From: an uncultured Lactobacillus sp. | Lineage (GTDB): Bacteria > Bacillota > Bacilli > Lactobacillales > Lactobacillaceae | Direction: 5' to 3' | DNA length: 64,000 nucleotides | Assembly: GCA_948500755.1 (NCBI GenBank) | Contig: CAOOYH010000002.1 | Span: 1 to 64,000 of the forward strand | Part shown: positions 25,213 through 33,924 of the stretch, piece by piece | Layout: each line of letters opens with the position of its first letter | Numbering within the stretch: position 1 is the first letter of the stretch | Program-made: the position numbers and the translations under genes | The notes under the pieces: generated by a model | What the model was told of the DNA's origin: nothing | The model's database searches: none | The model's input: the letters and a program-made list of their open reading frames with translations, nothing else

Positions 25213-25853
25213 TGTGGCAAATTATAACCGATAACTGGTCTAGTTTCTTAACTGGATTTTGGAATACAATTTTGTGTAGTATCATCGCCTTAATTTTTAG
25301 CTTGATATTAGGAGTTGTTTTCGCATTATTGGAAGTTGCTCCACCAAAATTTGGTAAAGTAGTTGCTAGAATCTATATTGCCGTCTTTAGAAATATCCCA
25401 TTACTAGTAATTGTTATGATTTTTTACTTGATTGTTCCAAGATTCTTCATCAAACTTTCCGGTTTTGCGGCTGGAACAATTGGACTAACTTTATATACTT
25501 CCGCATTTATTGCTGAAACGGTACGTTCAGGAATTAACTCTGTTGGGGATGGTCAAATGGAAGGTGCCCGATCTAACGGAATGACTTATACTCAAGCCAT
25601 GAGATACGTAATTTTGCCACAAGCTATGAAGATAGTTATTCCACCACTTGGTAACCAATTCATTAACTTGGTTAAGAACTCATCAGTTTTAGCCTTTGTT
25701 GCAGGATTTGATTTGATGTATCAAGCTCAATTAATTGCTTTTGCTACTTTTAGAACGATTGATACTTATGTGATCGTGGGAATCTTTTACTTGATTTTGA
25801 CTCTCCCACTTAGTTATTACATGCGTCATTTAGAGAAGAAACTTGCAGACTAG
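25212..25853 (+). CDS. glnM: Polar amino acid ABC importer, permease 1
   Basis: This encodes 213 residues with about five membrane helices. The His/Glu/Gln/Arg permease family features are FRNIPLLVIVMIFYLIVP after helix 2 and the EAA loop EGARSNGMTYTQAMRYVILPQAMKIVIPPLGNQ, which docks on the ATPase. It is translationally coupled to the binding protein gene. It forms a heterodimer with the permease encoded next, since the two share the same motifs but differ in the loops. Confidence 0.9.
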   Translation: MWQIITDNWSSFLTGFWNTILCSIIALIFSLILGVVFALLEVAPPKFGKVVARIYIAVFRNIPLLVIVMIFYLIVPRFFIKLSGFAAGTIGLTLYTSAFIAETVRSGINSVGDGQMEGARSNGMTYTQAMRYVILPQAMKIVIPPLGNQFINLVKNSSVLAFVAGFDLMYQAQLIAFATFRTIDTYVIVGIFYLILTLPLSYYMRHLEKKLAD

Positions 25854-25874
25854 TATTTAAAGAAAGGAAGAAAA

Positions 25875-26528
25875 ATGGAAACTTTTATTCATGCTTATTC
25901 ATGGATTGACATTCACTTCTTATTGCGAGGTTTGTGGGTTACAATCTATGTTTCGCTTATTTCAATTGTTTTAAGCTTTATTTTGGGCCTATTCTTAGGC
26001 TTAATTAGATATATGAAGATCAAATATGTTTCAGCTATTGTGGGTTTTATAGTTGATATCATTCGTAACTTGCCACTGTTGTTGATTATCTTCTTTACCT
26101 ATTTTGGTCTACCACAGATGGGAATTGTCACGAATCCAACTACTGCATCGATTATTGCCTTGGTAATATTTGAAGGGGCAATGCTATGTGAGATCGTTAG
26201 AAGTGGAATTATCGCAGTTCCTGATGGTCAAATGGAAGGTGCTCGATCAAATGGTATGACCTTTGGTCAAGCAATGTATCACGTTGTTGTGCCACAGGCA
26301 CTTCATAACATGATTCCGGCATTACTTTCCCAGTTTGTTTCTTTGGTTAAGGATACTTCACTTGCAACAATTATTGTGTTGCCAGAATTGTTATACCACG
26401 CTCAAATTATCTATAGTCAAAATACGACTTATTTAATTCCAATGTACGTAATTATTGCTGTAATGTACTTCATTGTATGTTTCTGCTTATCACAAATTGC
26501 TAATTACTTAAGTAAAAGATACGATTAA
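25875..26528 (+). CDS. glnP: Polar amino acid ABC importer, permease 2
   Basis: This encodes 217 residues with five membrane helices. Motifs parallel those of permease 1: DIIRNLPLLLIIFFTYFGLP and the EAA loop EGARSNGMTFGQAMYHVVVPQALHNMIPALLSQ. A clear AAAGGAAG ribosome site precedes the ATG. It is the last gene of the T-box operon and is followed by a terminator at 26544. Confidence 0.9.
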   Translation: METFIHAYSWIDIHFLLRGLWVTIYVSLISIVLSFILGLFLGLIRYMKIKYVSAIVGFIVDIIRNLPLLLIIFFTYFGLPQMGIVTNPTTASIIALVIFEGAMLCEIVRSGIIAVPDGQMEGARSNGMTFGQAMYHVVVPQALHNMIPALLSQFVSLVKDTSLATIIVLPELLYHAQIIYSQNTTYLIPMYVIIAVMYFIVCFCLSQIANYLSKRYD

Positions 26529-26543
26529 TATTTTTCAAAAAAG

Positions 26544-26583
26544 GCTAACCGCATGTTATATTTATTGTGGTTAGTATTTTTTT
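26544..26583 (+). terminator. Terminator of the T-box importer operon
   Basis: Arms CTAACCGCA (26544-26552) and TGTGGTTAG (26566-26574, one G-U pair) are followed by a T-rich tail. It also rules out the GTG at 26567 as start of the next gene, because that codon lies in the hairpin. Confidence 0.75.
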
Positions 26584-26593
26584 GGGCAAAATT

Positions 26594-27523
26594 ATGGATA
26601 TTAATAAACAACTTACAGATTATGATCGAATTCAGTTAACAAAAAAAGCCTACGATGAATTAGAATTAGGCGAACAAGTTAAAGTAGGGAATTTTCACAT
26701 CGGAACTGTCGTTAAGTCAGTTTATGCCGAAGATGGGATGCGTGCATTTGTCATCGCTAATTCCAATGAAATTACGATTCTATTTAAAGGTTCTTATGGC
26801 TTTGTGCGCGGTAATCCGCAGACTTGGCGAGATGAATGGCTAAGAACTAATTTGCCGATTTTGCTGGCGCTCCTCATTCGTGAACGTAAAATTCCCAGTC
26901 AATTAAAGACAGCGGCTCATTTTTTAAATAAAACAATTCTTCAATTTCCTCATGCCCATGTTTATATTTATGGCCATTCTTTGGGGTCAATCAATGCGCA
27001 ATATGCATTAGCAAATTGTCGCCATCCTGAAAGAATTATTGCGGCATATTTGTATGAGGGGACGAATATCTGGCTACTCCTTAATCAAAACCAAAGGAGT
27101 AGAGTCGCAAAAATTAGATCGAAGATTTTTAATTATGTTGATATTTATGATCCAGTAACGCTGGGAATAACTGCCACTCATCATATGGTTGGAAAATTGC
27201 AGTATGTGGACAGTGTACCTTTAAATAATCCCATTAAGCAACATATGTGGGGCGGCTACCAATTTGATAAAAATGGCAAATTAAAATTACGTCCAATAGA
27301 TGAGGCTTTTTTAACTGAAAGTCAAAATGAACATAAACTGTTAACCAAATCTAACGATTTAGCTAATTTAGTAGAAAGAATGGGGCAAAAGAACGAATTT
27401 AAGAAACTAGCTGAAGAAAAATTTCATACTTTAAGAAATAAATTTCCGGATCATAAAGGATGGGGTAAGCTGTCAGGATTGTTTGATAATACTAGTTTTA
27501 TGAAGGATAAAGATGATGAATGA
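26594..27523 (+). CDS. Lipase-like alpha/beta hydrolase (DUF2974/Mbeg1-like)
   Basis: This encodes 309 residues, with no signal peptide. The nucleophile elbow YGHSLGSINAQYAL near residue 130 is the G-x-S-x-G of class 3 lipase-like hydrolases, preceded by an ALLIRERKIPSQLKTAAHFLNKTILQFP helix. DIYDPVTLG may carry the catalytic Asp, and ATHHMVGKLQYVD may carry the His region. It resembles DUF2974 proteins found in lactobacilli and streptococci. The start is the ATG at 26594, just past the previous terminator. It overlaps the next gene by 11 bases, so the two are a unit. The true substrate is unknown. Confidence 0.72.
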   Translation: MDINKQLTDYDRIQLTKKAYDELELGEQVKVGNFHIGTVVKSVYAEDGMRAFVIANSNEITILFKGSYGFVRGNPQTWRDEWLRTNLPILLALLIRERKIPSQLKTAAHFLNKTILQFPHAHVYIYGHSLGSINAQYALANCRHPERIIAAYLYEGTNIWLLLNQNQRSRVAKIRSKIFNYVDIYDPVTLGITATHHMVGKLQYVDSVPLNNPIKQHMWGGYQFDKNGKLKLRPIDEAFLTESQNEHKLLTKSNDLANLVERMGQKNEFKKLAEEKFHTLRNKFPDHKGWGKLSGLFDNTSFMKDKDDE

Positions 27524-28070
27524 GGAACTAAATGCAATTTTGCAAAAACAAATAATAGGTAAAGATGATCCCCGATTTGAATTTTTTAGTGATGATTTTT
27601 ATGGGGATTTTTATGATTTTTTCCTAAATTTGTTAAGGTTTAAGCAATTAACAAATCCTGATCTAGATTTAGATAATTTGAAATTGATTCTCTATTTAAA
27701 TGTTCATCCTGACAGACATAATCTGATTGGGAAAATGACTTATTCTTATAAGCTGGGATTTGATTCTAAGCTAAATTTCTTAAAAGATGAATCAGAATTT
27801 TCTTTGAATGGATTAATGAAAGAAATTGGTGTTTCTCCTGATAGTGCTCAAGAATATGAAAGAGTTCAAGAGCAAATTTTGACAAAGATTAGTGACGCAC
27901 TTTCCTCTAAAAATCAAAATGAACATATTGAACATTTCAATGTCTTGTTAGGACAAATTTTCCAAAAATACAATTTAAATAAAGACGGTATTTGCTATCG
28001 ATTGCTAAAAAATAAGCTAGGAAACATCCTAGCCTATTTTTATTTGTCGATATGGATTTCAACCACGTGA
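27513..28070 (+). CDS. Unknown protein paired with the lipase-like hydrolase
   Basis: This encodes 185 residues, acidic and mostly helical, with no signal peptide, membrane helix or family I recognise. The start overlaps the hydrolase gene (ATGATGAAT, either ATG possible), so it is translationally coupled and may be its partner or regulator. Its 3' end is unusual. A GCTAGG/CCTAGC hairpin with a T tract sits inside the last 55 bases, and the stop lies 31 bases inside the convergent DUF1827 gene. The C-terminal 15 residues may therefore be a read-through extension after loss of an earlier stop. Confidence 0.55.
   Translation: MMNEELNAILQKQIIGKDDPRFEFFSDDFYGDFYDFFLNLLRFKQLTNPDLDLDNLKLILYLNVHPDRHNLIGKMTYSYKLGFDSKLNFLKDESEFSLNGLMKEIGVSPDSAQEYERVQEQILTKISDALSSKNQNEHIEHFNVLLGQIFQKYNLNKDGICYRLLKNKLGNILAYFYLSIWISTT
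28016..28041. terminator. Hairpin terminator inside the end of the 185-residue gene
   Basis: GCTAGG-AAACAT-CCTAGC (28016-28033) is followed by CTATTTTTATTT on the plus strand, and A residues lie on its left. It lies between the bodies of two convergent genes and probably ends both transcripts. Confidence 0.6.
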
Positions 28071-28321
28071 CGACTTTTATCAACAGTTAATGTGTAAGTT
28101 GTGTCAGTATCTTTTACTAATCGCTTAATCACAAATTCAACTTCTTCTTCACGGATACGTCGATCATGATTTTCTAACGCAATTCCGATTCCGGTATTAC
28201 TTTCTGTATAAATTACGGAAGTATTGCCAAGAGAATACACTTTTACGTAAGTAGCGTTGGTTGTGTTGAGTTGACTGTGAACTAAATCCGCATAACTATT
28301 AGTTACATCAATTAAGTGCAT
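28040..28321 (-). CDS. DUF1827 family protein
   Basis: This encodes 93 residues beginning HLIDVTNSYADLVHSQL and ending TLTVDKSRHVVEIHIDK, matching the small cytoplasmic DUF1827 family of Lactobacillales, which is often encoded near clpE as here. It has no signal or membrane segment and no known activity. The ATG follows a GGGTGAAAG site. The 3' end overlaps the convergent 185-residue gene. Confidence 0.8.
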   Translation of the reverse strand: MHLIDVTNSYADLVHSQLNTTNATYVKVYSLGNTSVIYTESNTGIGIALENHDRRIREEEVEFVIKRLVKDTDTTYTLTVDKSRHVVEIHIDK

Positions 28322-28422
28322 ACTTTCACCCGTTTCTTGTACTATTTACTTTTTACTTTTAACTTTAGTATACCCTAATTTAGAAGATATAAAGCAAAAA
28401 ATATCTCAAAAAATATATAAAA

Positions 28423-28445
28423 AAAGGGATGATTAATATCCCTCT
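28423..28445 (-). terminator. Terminator of clpE
   Basis: On the minus strand AGGGAT-ATTAATC-ATCCCT is followed by a long T run (A run at 28410-28424 of the given strand). Confidence 0.75.
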
Positions 28446-28467
28446 TTTGTAGTTGAAGTTTGAGTTT

Positions 28468-30672
28468 TCAGTTTTCAGAATTGTTTACTTCAACGGTTTC
28501 GTCTTTATCACTGATTGTGATTTGATCCTCGTTAACATCAGCGAGTAAATTCTTGCTGGTTGGATGATCAAGCTTGTAATCAGCCACCTTGTCTTCAATT
28601 TCTTCTTGAATAGTTCTACGAAGTGGACGAGCACCCATTGCTGGGTTAAATCCTTCATCAACAAGCTTTTCTTTGGCTTTTTCAGTAACATCAATGTGAA
28701 GACCTTGATCCTTAACCATATTATTAGTATTATCAAGCATCAAGTTAACAATTTTAATTAAATCTTCTTTGTCTAATTCATTGAACTCAATTACATCATC
28801 AAGTCTGTTTAAAAATTCTGGCTTGAAGAATTGAGTCATTGAATTTCTAGCAGATTCTTTTTCTTCATCACTATTTTCAGCTGCAAAGCCGACACTGGCG
28901 TTTTTAATGCCTTGACCAGCATTTGAAGTCATGATGATAATTGTATCCTTAAAGGAAACAGTTCTACCTTGCGAGTCGGTTAAACGACCGTCGTCGAGAA
29001 TCTGTAAGAAGAGGTTCATTACATCTGGATGAGCTTTTTCGATCTCATCAAGTAAGATTAAGCTGTAGGGATTATGACGAACTTGTTCAGTTAATTGACC
29101 CGCTTCTTCATAACCAACATAACCAGGTGCAGAACCGATTAATTTAGAAACTGAGTATTGTTCCATGTATTCGGACATGTCAAAGCGAATCATTGCGTCA
29201 CTTGAACCAAACATTTGCTTAGCAAGTTGTTTAGCAAGTTCAGTTTTACCCACACCAGTGGGGCCAACAAAGAGGAATGAGCCAATTGGACGACCAGACT
29301 TGTTAAAACCGATACGGTTACGACGAATAGCACGGGCAACCTTTTCAACTGCTTTGTTTTGACCAATAACATGACCTTCAAGATCAGAAGCCAAGTTTTG
29401 CAATTGGTTCTCTTCTTGTTTTTGGATATCACCAACAGGGATGTTGGTTTTTTCTTCAACAATCTTGTCCATGATCTTATCAGTAATGATAGGAGACTTG
29501 TCAGGGTCTACATTTTGATCCTTCATCTTATCATACTTTTCAATTTGATCACGGTAGTAAGCGGCCTTTTCATAATCTTCATTCTTCAAAGCATCTTGCT
29601 TCAGTTGTTGAGCTGCTTCAATACGTTCTTGCATCTTTTCCTTATCTACGTAAGGGATAGTTAAGTTCATTCTTGAACCAGCTTCATCTAAAAGATCAAT
29701 AGCCTTGTCTGGCAAGAAGCGATCTTGAATGTAGCGAGCCGAAAGTTTAGCAGCCCCTTCAATTGCTTCATCAGTATATTTTACATGGTGGTAATCTTCA
29801 TAGCGCTTTTGAATACCTTTAAGAATTCGAATAGTTTCGTCAATTGAAGGTTCTTTAACTTCAACTGGTTGAAAACGTCTTGCTAAAGCCGAATCCTTTT
29901 CAATATCGCGGTATTCCTTAATGGTAGTAGCACCTACTAATTGAAGTTCCCCACGGGCTAAAGCTGGTTTAATAATGTTACCAGCGTCCATACCACCTTC
30001 AGCGTTACCGGCTCCAACAATTTCGTGGATTTCATCAATAAAGAGAATGACATCATTTCTTGATTGAAGTTCCTTAATCAATTGTTCCATTCTTTGTTCG
30101 AATTGACCACGGATTCCAGTACCTTGTACAAGAGAAACTACATTCAATGAAATGATCTTTTTATCTTGTAACTTAGCAGGAACTGAACCATCAACAATTT
30201 GTTGGGCTAATCCTTCTACTACGGCAGTTTTACCAACACCAGCTTCACCGATTAAAACTGGGTTGTTTTTAGTTCTTCTGTTTAAAATTTCAATTACACG
30301 AGCGATTTCTTGATCACGGCCGATAACAGGATCAATCTTGCCCCGTTTAGCCAGAGCAGTTAAATCTGTACCATATTGATCAAGGAGGGAACGACCACCT
30401 TGGCCGCCACCATTTCCGCCTCTTCCCATTTGCATTTCGGGACCATTATTATTCATATTATTAGCGGCATTGCGATTATTTCCATTTAATGCATTAAATA
30501 AGTCATCAAAGTCGCCAAAGAATTCATTATTGTTGTTCATATTTATATTTCCTTGTTCGTTTCTTAACTTTTGATAGCATTGTTGACATAAATCAATTTC
30601 TCGGCTCTGACCATTCACTTTTGTAAAAAGATGAATGGCAGCAGGGCGTTTATTACAATTTTGACAAAGCAA
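28468..30672 (-). CDS. clpE: Clp protease ATP-binding subunit ClpE
   Basis: This encodes a 734-residue Hsp100 ATPase that unfolds damaged proteins for ClpP. The N terminus is the ClpE-type zinc finger: CQNC at residues 3-6 and CQQC at about 29-32. AAA-1 has Walker A GEAGVGKT and Walker B VILFIDEIHE. A UVR-like coiled coil follows (KNEDYEKAAYYRDQIEKY). AAA-2 has GPTGVGKTELAK and LILLDEIEKAHPDV. The start is a TTG at 30672, needed to include the first zinc Cys pair; AAAGGCGG upstream acts as ribosome site. A CIRCE-like operator overlaps its promoter. Confidence 0.95.
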   Translation of the reverse strand: MLCQNCNKRPAAIHLFTKVNGQSREIDLCQQCYQKLRNEQGNINMNNNNEFFGDFDDLFNALNGNNRNAANNMNNNGPEMQMGRGGNGGGQGGRSLLDQYGTDLTALAKRGKIDPVIGRDQEIARVIEILNRRTKNNPVLIGEAGVGKTAVVEGLAQQIVDGSVPAKLQDKKIISLNVVSLVQGTGIRGQFEQRMEQLIKELQSRNDVILFIDEIHEIVGAGNAEGGMDAGNIIKPALARGELQLVGATTIKEYRDIEKDSALARRFQPVEVKEPSIDETIRILKGIQKRYEDYHHVKYTDEAIEGAAKLSARYIQDRFLPDKAIDLLDEAGSRMNLTIPYVDKEKMQERIEAAQQLKQDALKNEDYEKAAYYRDQIEKYDKMKDQNVDPDKSPIITDKIMDKIVEEKTNIPVGDIQKQEENQLQNLASDLEGHVIGQNKAVEKVARAIRRNRIGFNKSGRPIGSFLFVGPTGVGKTELAKQLAKQMFGSSDAMIRFDMSEYMEQYSVSKLIGSAPGYVGYEEAGQLTEQVRHNPYSLILLDEIEKAHPDVMNLFLQILDDGRLTDSQGRTVSFKDTIIIMTSNAGQGIKNASVGFAAENSDEEKESARNSMTQFFKPEFLNRLDDVIEFNELDKEDLIKIVNLMLDNTNNMVKDQGLHIDVTEKAKEKLVDEGFNPAMGARPLRRTIQEEIEDKVADYKLDHPTSKNLLADVNEDQITISDKDETVEVNNSEN

Positions 30673-30709
30673 TAGTTTTTTACCGCCTTTCGCTTAGAGT
30701 TTCAATAGA

Positions 30710-30745
30710 ATTGTATAATTAGCACTCTTTAATGTCAAGTGCTAA
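30710..30745 (-). promoter_or_regulatory. clpE promoter overlapped by a CIRCE (HrcA) operator
   Basis: TTAGCACTC-N9-AAGTGCTAA at 30719-30745 matches CIRCE (TTAGCACTC-N9-GAGTGCTAA) with one mismatch. On the minus strand a TTGACA -35 (30738-30733) and TACAAT -10 (30715-30710), 17 bp apart, are overlapped by it. HrcA binding would block the promoter, giving heat induction. No CtsR heptad repeats (GGTCAAA) are seen here. Confidence 0.88.
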
Positions 30746-30883
30746 ACGGCAAAAAGCTTATTTTTTGTAAGAAAAAATGTGATAATGCTTTCAAAAAATA
30801 GTAATATTTTAGAAAAAAGAATATATAATGTAGAATTTAATGATAAAAAATTATAAACTTTTTAAAAGTGTGGTGATAAAATA

Positions 30884-31066
30884 ATGGATTATCAAAAAAT
30901 TCTTGACCAATTGGTCAATAAAGAGTTGAAGGAATATAAAGTTGAAGCGAATAACGCTTTTGAATTTCAAAAAACTCTAAGAAATTACGAAAAACGACAA
31001 TCAATAACAGGGAAAGCCCAACGAGGTGGAAGCATTATTTATACCGCTGTAAATAGCGATGATTAA
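30884..31066 (+). CDS. Small basic protein of unknown function upstream of ptsH
   Basis: This encodes 60 residues: charged, helical at the start (MDYQKILDQLVNKELKEYKVEANNAF in two pieces), ending with GKAQRGGSIIYTAVNSDD. It has no signal, membrane helix or recognised domain. The ATG follows a GTGGTGA site. It lies between the divergent clpE promoter and ptsH, and its coding pattern looks genuine. Function unknown. Confidence 0.6.
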   Translation: MDYQKILDQLVNKELKEYKVEANNAFEFQKTLRNYEKRQSITGKAQRGGSIIYTAVNSDD

Positions 31067-31090
31067 ATAATGAAAACTGTTACATAATGG

Positions 31091-31119
31091 TTGTGCAATT
31101 CGTGAAAAAATGATAATCT
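31091..31119 (+). promoter_or_regulatory. Candidate promoter of ptsHI
   Basis: A TTGTGC -35 (31091-31096) and TAATCT -10 (31114-31119) are 17 bp apart, about 60 bases upstream of the ptsH start. Moderate match to consensus. Confidence 0.4.
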
Positions 31120-31179
31120 AGTACCGAATAGGTATTTATTACCAGTTTTAATTTTTCGATTTTAAAGGAGATATTCACA

Positions 31180-31446
31180 ATGGAAAAACGCGATTTTCAT
31201 ATTATTGCAGAAACAGGTATTCATGCACGTCCAGCTACTTTGTTAGTACAAGCAGCTTCAAAGTTTGGTTCAGACATTAACTTGGAATACAACGGTAAGT
31301 CTGTAAACTTGAAGTCAATCATGGGCGTTATGTCACTTGGTGTTGGTCAAAATGCTGACGTTACTATCACTGCTGAAGGTGACGACGAAAAGGACGCATT
31401 AGACGCAATTGCAGATACTATGAAAAAAGAAGGTTTAGCTGAATAA
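31180..31446 (+). CDS. ptsH: Phosphocarrier protein HPr
   Basis: HPr relays phosphate from Enzyme I to the sugar-specific EIIA proteins and, when phosphorylated on Ser46, acts with CcpA in catabolite control. The 88-residue protein has the His15 site in ETGIHARPATLLV and the Ser46 site in NLKSIMGVMSLGV, both intact. The AAAGGAG ribosome site is strong. The stop overlaps the ptsI start (TAATG). Intact Ser46 fits the presence of cre-like palindromes elsewhere in the window. Confidence 0.98.
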   Translation: MEKRDFHIIAETGIHARPATLLVQAASKFGSDINLEYNGKSVNLKSIMGVMSLGVGQNADVTITAEGDDEKDALDAIADTMKKEGLAE

Positions 31447-33179
31447 TGACCAAGACTTTAAAAGGGATTGCCGCAAGTGACGGTATTGCCGTTGCTCCAG
31501 CATATCTTTTGGTAGAGCCTGATCTTTCATTTGCTAAAAAGACAGTAGATTCAGTTGAAGATGAAGTAGCTCGCTATAAGAAGGCTATTGCAGATTCAAC
31601 TGCTGAAGTTGAAAAAATTCGTGATACTGCTAAGAAGAGCTTGGGTGAAGAAGAAGCTCAAGTTTTCGAAGCACACCTCATGATCTTGAATGACCCAGAA
31701 TTTACTGGCGCTATTGAAAATGAAATCAAGAGCCAAAAGATTAATGCCGAAGCTGCACTTGATGAAACTGCACAAAAGTTTATCTCAATTTTTGAATCAA
31801 TGACAGATAATCCATATATGCAAGAACGTGCAGCTGATGTACGCGATGTTTCAAAGCGTATTATGGCCCACTTACTTGGTAAAGAATTACCAAATCCAGC
31901 TTCAATTGATCATGAAGTTGTTGTTGTAGCTCACGACTTAACTCCAAGTGACACTGCTCAACTTAACAAGAAATATGTTAAGGGTTTTGTTACTGATATT
32001 GGTGGTCGTACTGCTCACTCAGCAATTATGGCTCGTTCACTTGAACTTCCAGCTGTTGTTGGTACTGATTCAATCACTAAGGATGTTGAAAATGGTCAAA
32101 TGTTAATCGTTGATGGCCTTGATGGTGATGTAATCATTGAACCAACTGAAACTCAAATTGCTGAATACAAGCAAAAAGGTGAAGACTTCTTAAAGCAAAA
32201 AGCTGAATGGCGTAAATTAAAGGACCAACCTTCTGTTACTGCTGATGGTAAGAAGTTTACCATTGCTGCTAACATTGGTACTCCAAACGATATGCCAGGT
32301 GTTCACGAAAACGGTGCTGAAGCTATTGGTTTATACAGAACTGAATTCTTATACATGGATTCTTCAGACTTCCCAACCGAAGATGATCAATTCGAAGCTT
32401 ACAAGAAAGTTATCGAAGGTATGAACGGTAAGCAAGTTATCATCAGAACTATGGATATTGGTGGTGACAAGCATCTTGACTACTGGGATTTACCAGAAGA
32501 AATGAACCCATTCTTGGGTGTTCGTGCTATTAGACTTTCACTTAAGAACGAAGAAATTTTCCGTACTCAATTAAGAGCTTTGCTTCGTGCTTCTGCATAC
32601 GGTAAGCTTGGTATCATGTTCCCAATGATTGGTACTTTAGATGAATTACGCAAGGCAAAAGCTATCTTAAATGAAGAAAAGGATAAATTGGTTAAGAAGG
32701 GCGTTAAGATCGGTGACGACTTACAAGTTGGTATGATGATCGAAGTTCCTGCTGCAGCTGTTTTAGCTGACCAATTTGCTAAGGAAGTTGACTTCTTCTC
32801 AATTGGTACTAACGACTTGATTCAATACACTATGGCTGCTGACCGTGGTAATGACAATGTTTCATACTTGTACCAACCATATAACCCATCCGTACTTCGT
32901 TTGATTAAGCACACTATTGATGGTGCTCATGAAAACGGCATTTGGTGTGGTATGTGTGGTGAAGCTGCTGGTGATAATATCATGTTCCCAATTTTACTTT
33001 CAATGGGACTTGATGAATACTCAATGAGTGCAACTTCAATCTTGCGTATTAGAAGCTTGATGAAGAAGCTTAACACTGAAGATCTTAAGGAATTAGCTAA
33101 CAAGGCATGTTACGTTTCAGAAACTGCTGAAGAAAACGAAAAGTTAGTTGAAGACTTAATGAAGAAGCTTATCAAGTAG
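31446..33179 (+). CDS. ptsI: Phosphoenolpyruvate-protein phosphotransferase (PTS Enzyme I)
   Basis: Enzyme I takes phosphate from PEP and passes it to HPr. The 577-residue protein is full length. The phospho-His loop is GGRTAHSAIMARSLELPAVVG (His near residue 191), and the PEP-binding domain shows LYRTEFLYMD, RTMDIGGDK, FLGVRAIR, FSIGTNDLIQYTMAADRGN and the active-site Cys region WCGMCGEAAGD. It is co-translated with ptsH. Codon choice is strongly biased towards common codons, as expected of a highly expressed gene. Confidence 0.98.
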   Translation: MTKTLKGIAASDGIAVAPAYLLVEPDLSFAKKTVDSVEDEVARYKKAIADSTAEVEKIRDTAKKSLGEEEAQVFEAHLMILNDPEFTGAIENEIKSQKINAEAALDETAQKFISIFESMTDNPYMQERAADVRDVSKRIMAHLLGKELPNPASIDHEVVVVAHDLTPSDTAQLNKKYVKGFVTDIGGRTAHSAIMARSLELPAVVGTDSITKDVENGQMLIVDGLDGDVIIEPTETQIAEYKQKGEDFLKQKAEWRKLKDQPSVTADGKKFTIAANIGTPNDMPGVHENGAEAIGLYRTEFLYMDSSDFPTEDDQFEAYKKVIEGMNGKQVIIRTMDIGGDKHLDYWDLPEEMNPFLGVRAIRLSLKNEEIFRTQLRALLRASAYGKLGIMFPMIGTLDELRKAKAILNEEKDKLVKKGVKIGDDLQVGMMIEVPAAAVLADQFAKEVDFFSIGTNDLIQYTMAADRGNDNVSYLYQPYNPSVLRLIKHTIDGAHENGIWCGMCGEAAGDNIMFPILLSMGLDEYSMSATSILRIRSLMKKLNTEDLKELANKACYVSETAEENEKLVEDLMKKLIK

Positions 33180-33194
33180 CTTACTTGTAAACAA

Positions 33195-33235
33195 AAAGAA
33201 GATTAGGTAATTAATTGCCTGATCTTCTTTTTTTG
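33195..33235 (+). terminator. Terminator of ptsHI
   Basis: AAAGAAGATTAGG pairs with CCTGATCTTCTTT across an AT-rich loop, followed by T residues. Confidence 0.82.
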
Positions 33236-33427
33236 ACCGGAGTAATTATAAACTTATGGTTTAATCAATAAAAATTTCACAAATAATTCACCCTTTACCG
33301 TTATTATTAGATATAACAAGTGATTCAGTGAAATCTTAAAAAGAACAACTTATAAAAAGAAAACCAATGTGTTATACTTGTTAATGAGTTGAGGGAAGTT
33401 AATGCTTGTTCTAAGGAGCGTGAGCTT

Positions 33428-33826
33428 ATGGTAAATTTATACGTATCACCAAGTTGTACTTCATGTCGTAAAGCGAAGGCATGGTTGAATAAACATGACA
33501 TTCCATATAAGGAAAGAAACATCTTCTCAGAGCCACTTACGAAGGCTGAATTGCTTCAGATTCTTCGTATGACTGAAAACGGGACTGAAGAAATAATTTC
33601 TACACGCTCAAGGGCTTTTCAACAACTCAAAGTTAACTTAGATGATTTATCAATTGATCAATTGCTTGATTTAATTGAAAAGAATTCAAGTTTGTTGAGA
33701 AGACCGATTATTATGGATGATAGAAGACTTCAGGTTGGATATAACGAAGATGAAATTCGTCGCTTCCTACCACGTAAAGTACGTCGTTTAGAACTTGCAG
33801 AAGCTCAAAAGATCGCCGACTTGTAA
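33428..33826 (+). CDS. spx: Spx-family global stress regulator
   Basis: Spx binds the RNA polymerase alpha subunit and redirects transcription during thiol stress. The 132-residue ArsC-like protein has the redox switch CTSC within YVSPSCTSCRKAKAWL, and RPIIMDDRRLQVGYNEDEIRRFLPR as in SpxA. The start is the ATG at 33428 with AAGGAG upstream; earlier in-frame codons lack support. Its downstream neighbours encode MecA and a YjbH homologue, both adaptor proteins that can control Spx or ClpCP/ClpXP substrates, so regulator and adaptors are grouped. Confidence 0.93.
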   Translation: MVNLYVSPSCTSCRKAKAWLNKHDIPYKERNIFSEPLTKAELLQILRMTENGTEEIISTRSRAFQQLKVNLDDLSIDQLLDLIEKNSSLLRRPIIMDDRRLQVGYNEDEIRRFLPRKVRRLELAEAQKIADL

Positions 33827-33834
33827 AAAGGGCG

Positions 33835-33872
33835 ATAAAAGCGCTAGTTTTCAAGACTAACGCTTTTATTTT
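33835..33872 (+). terminator. Terminator of spx
   Basis: ATAAAAGCGCTAGT/ACTAACGCTTTTAT forms a 14-pair hairpin with one mismatch, followed by T residues. Confidence 0.78.
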
Positions 33873-33924
33873 ATCTGAAAAGTACGCTACAATAAAAGAG
33901 ATTCCACTGATGGGGGTGACAATC

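Noticed and set aside
26567..26593. GTG at 26567 as start of the lipase-like gene
   Set aside because: The codon lies inside the terminator hairpin of the preceding operon and has no ribosome site.
28485..29664. Open frames on both strands across clpE
   Set aside because: They are shadows of the well-supported clpE gene, without ribosome sites or recognisable domains.
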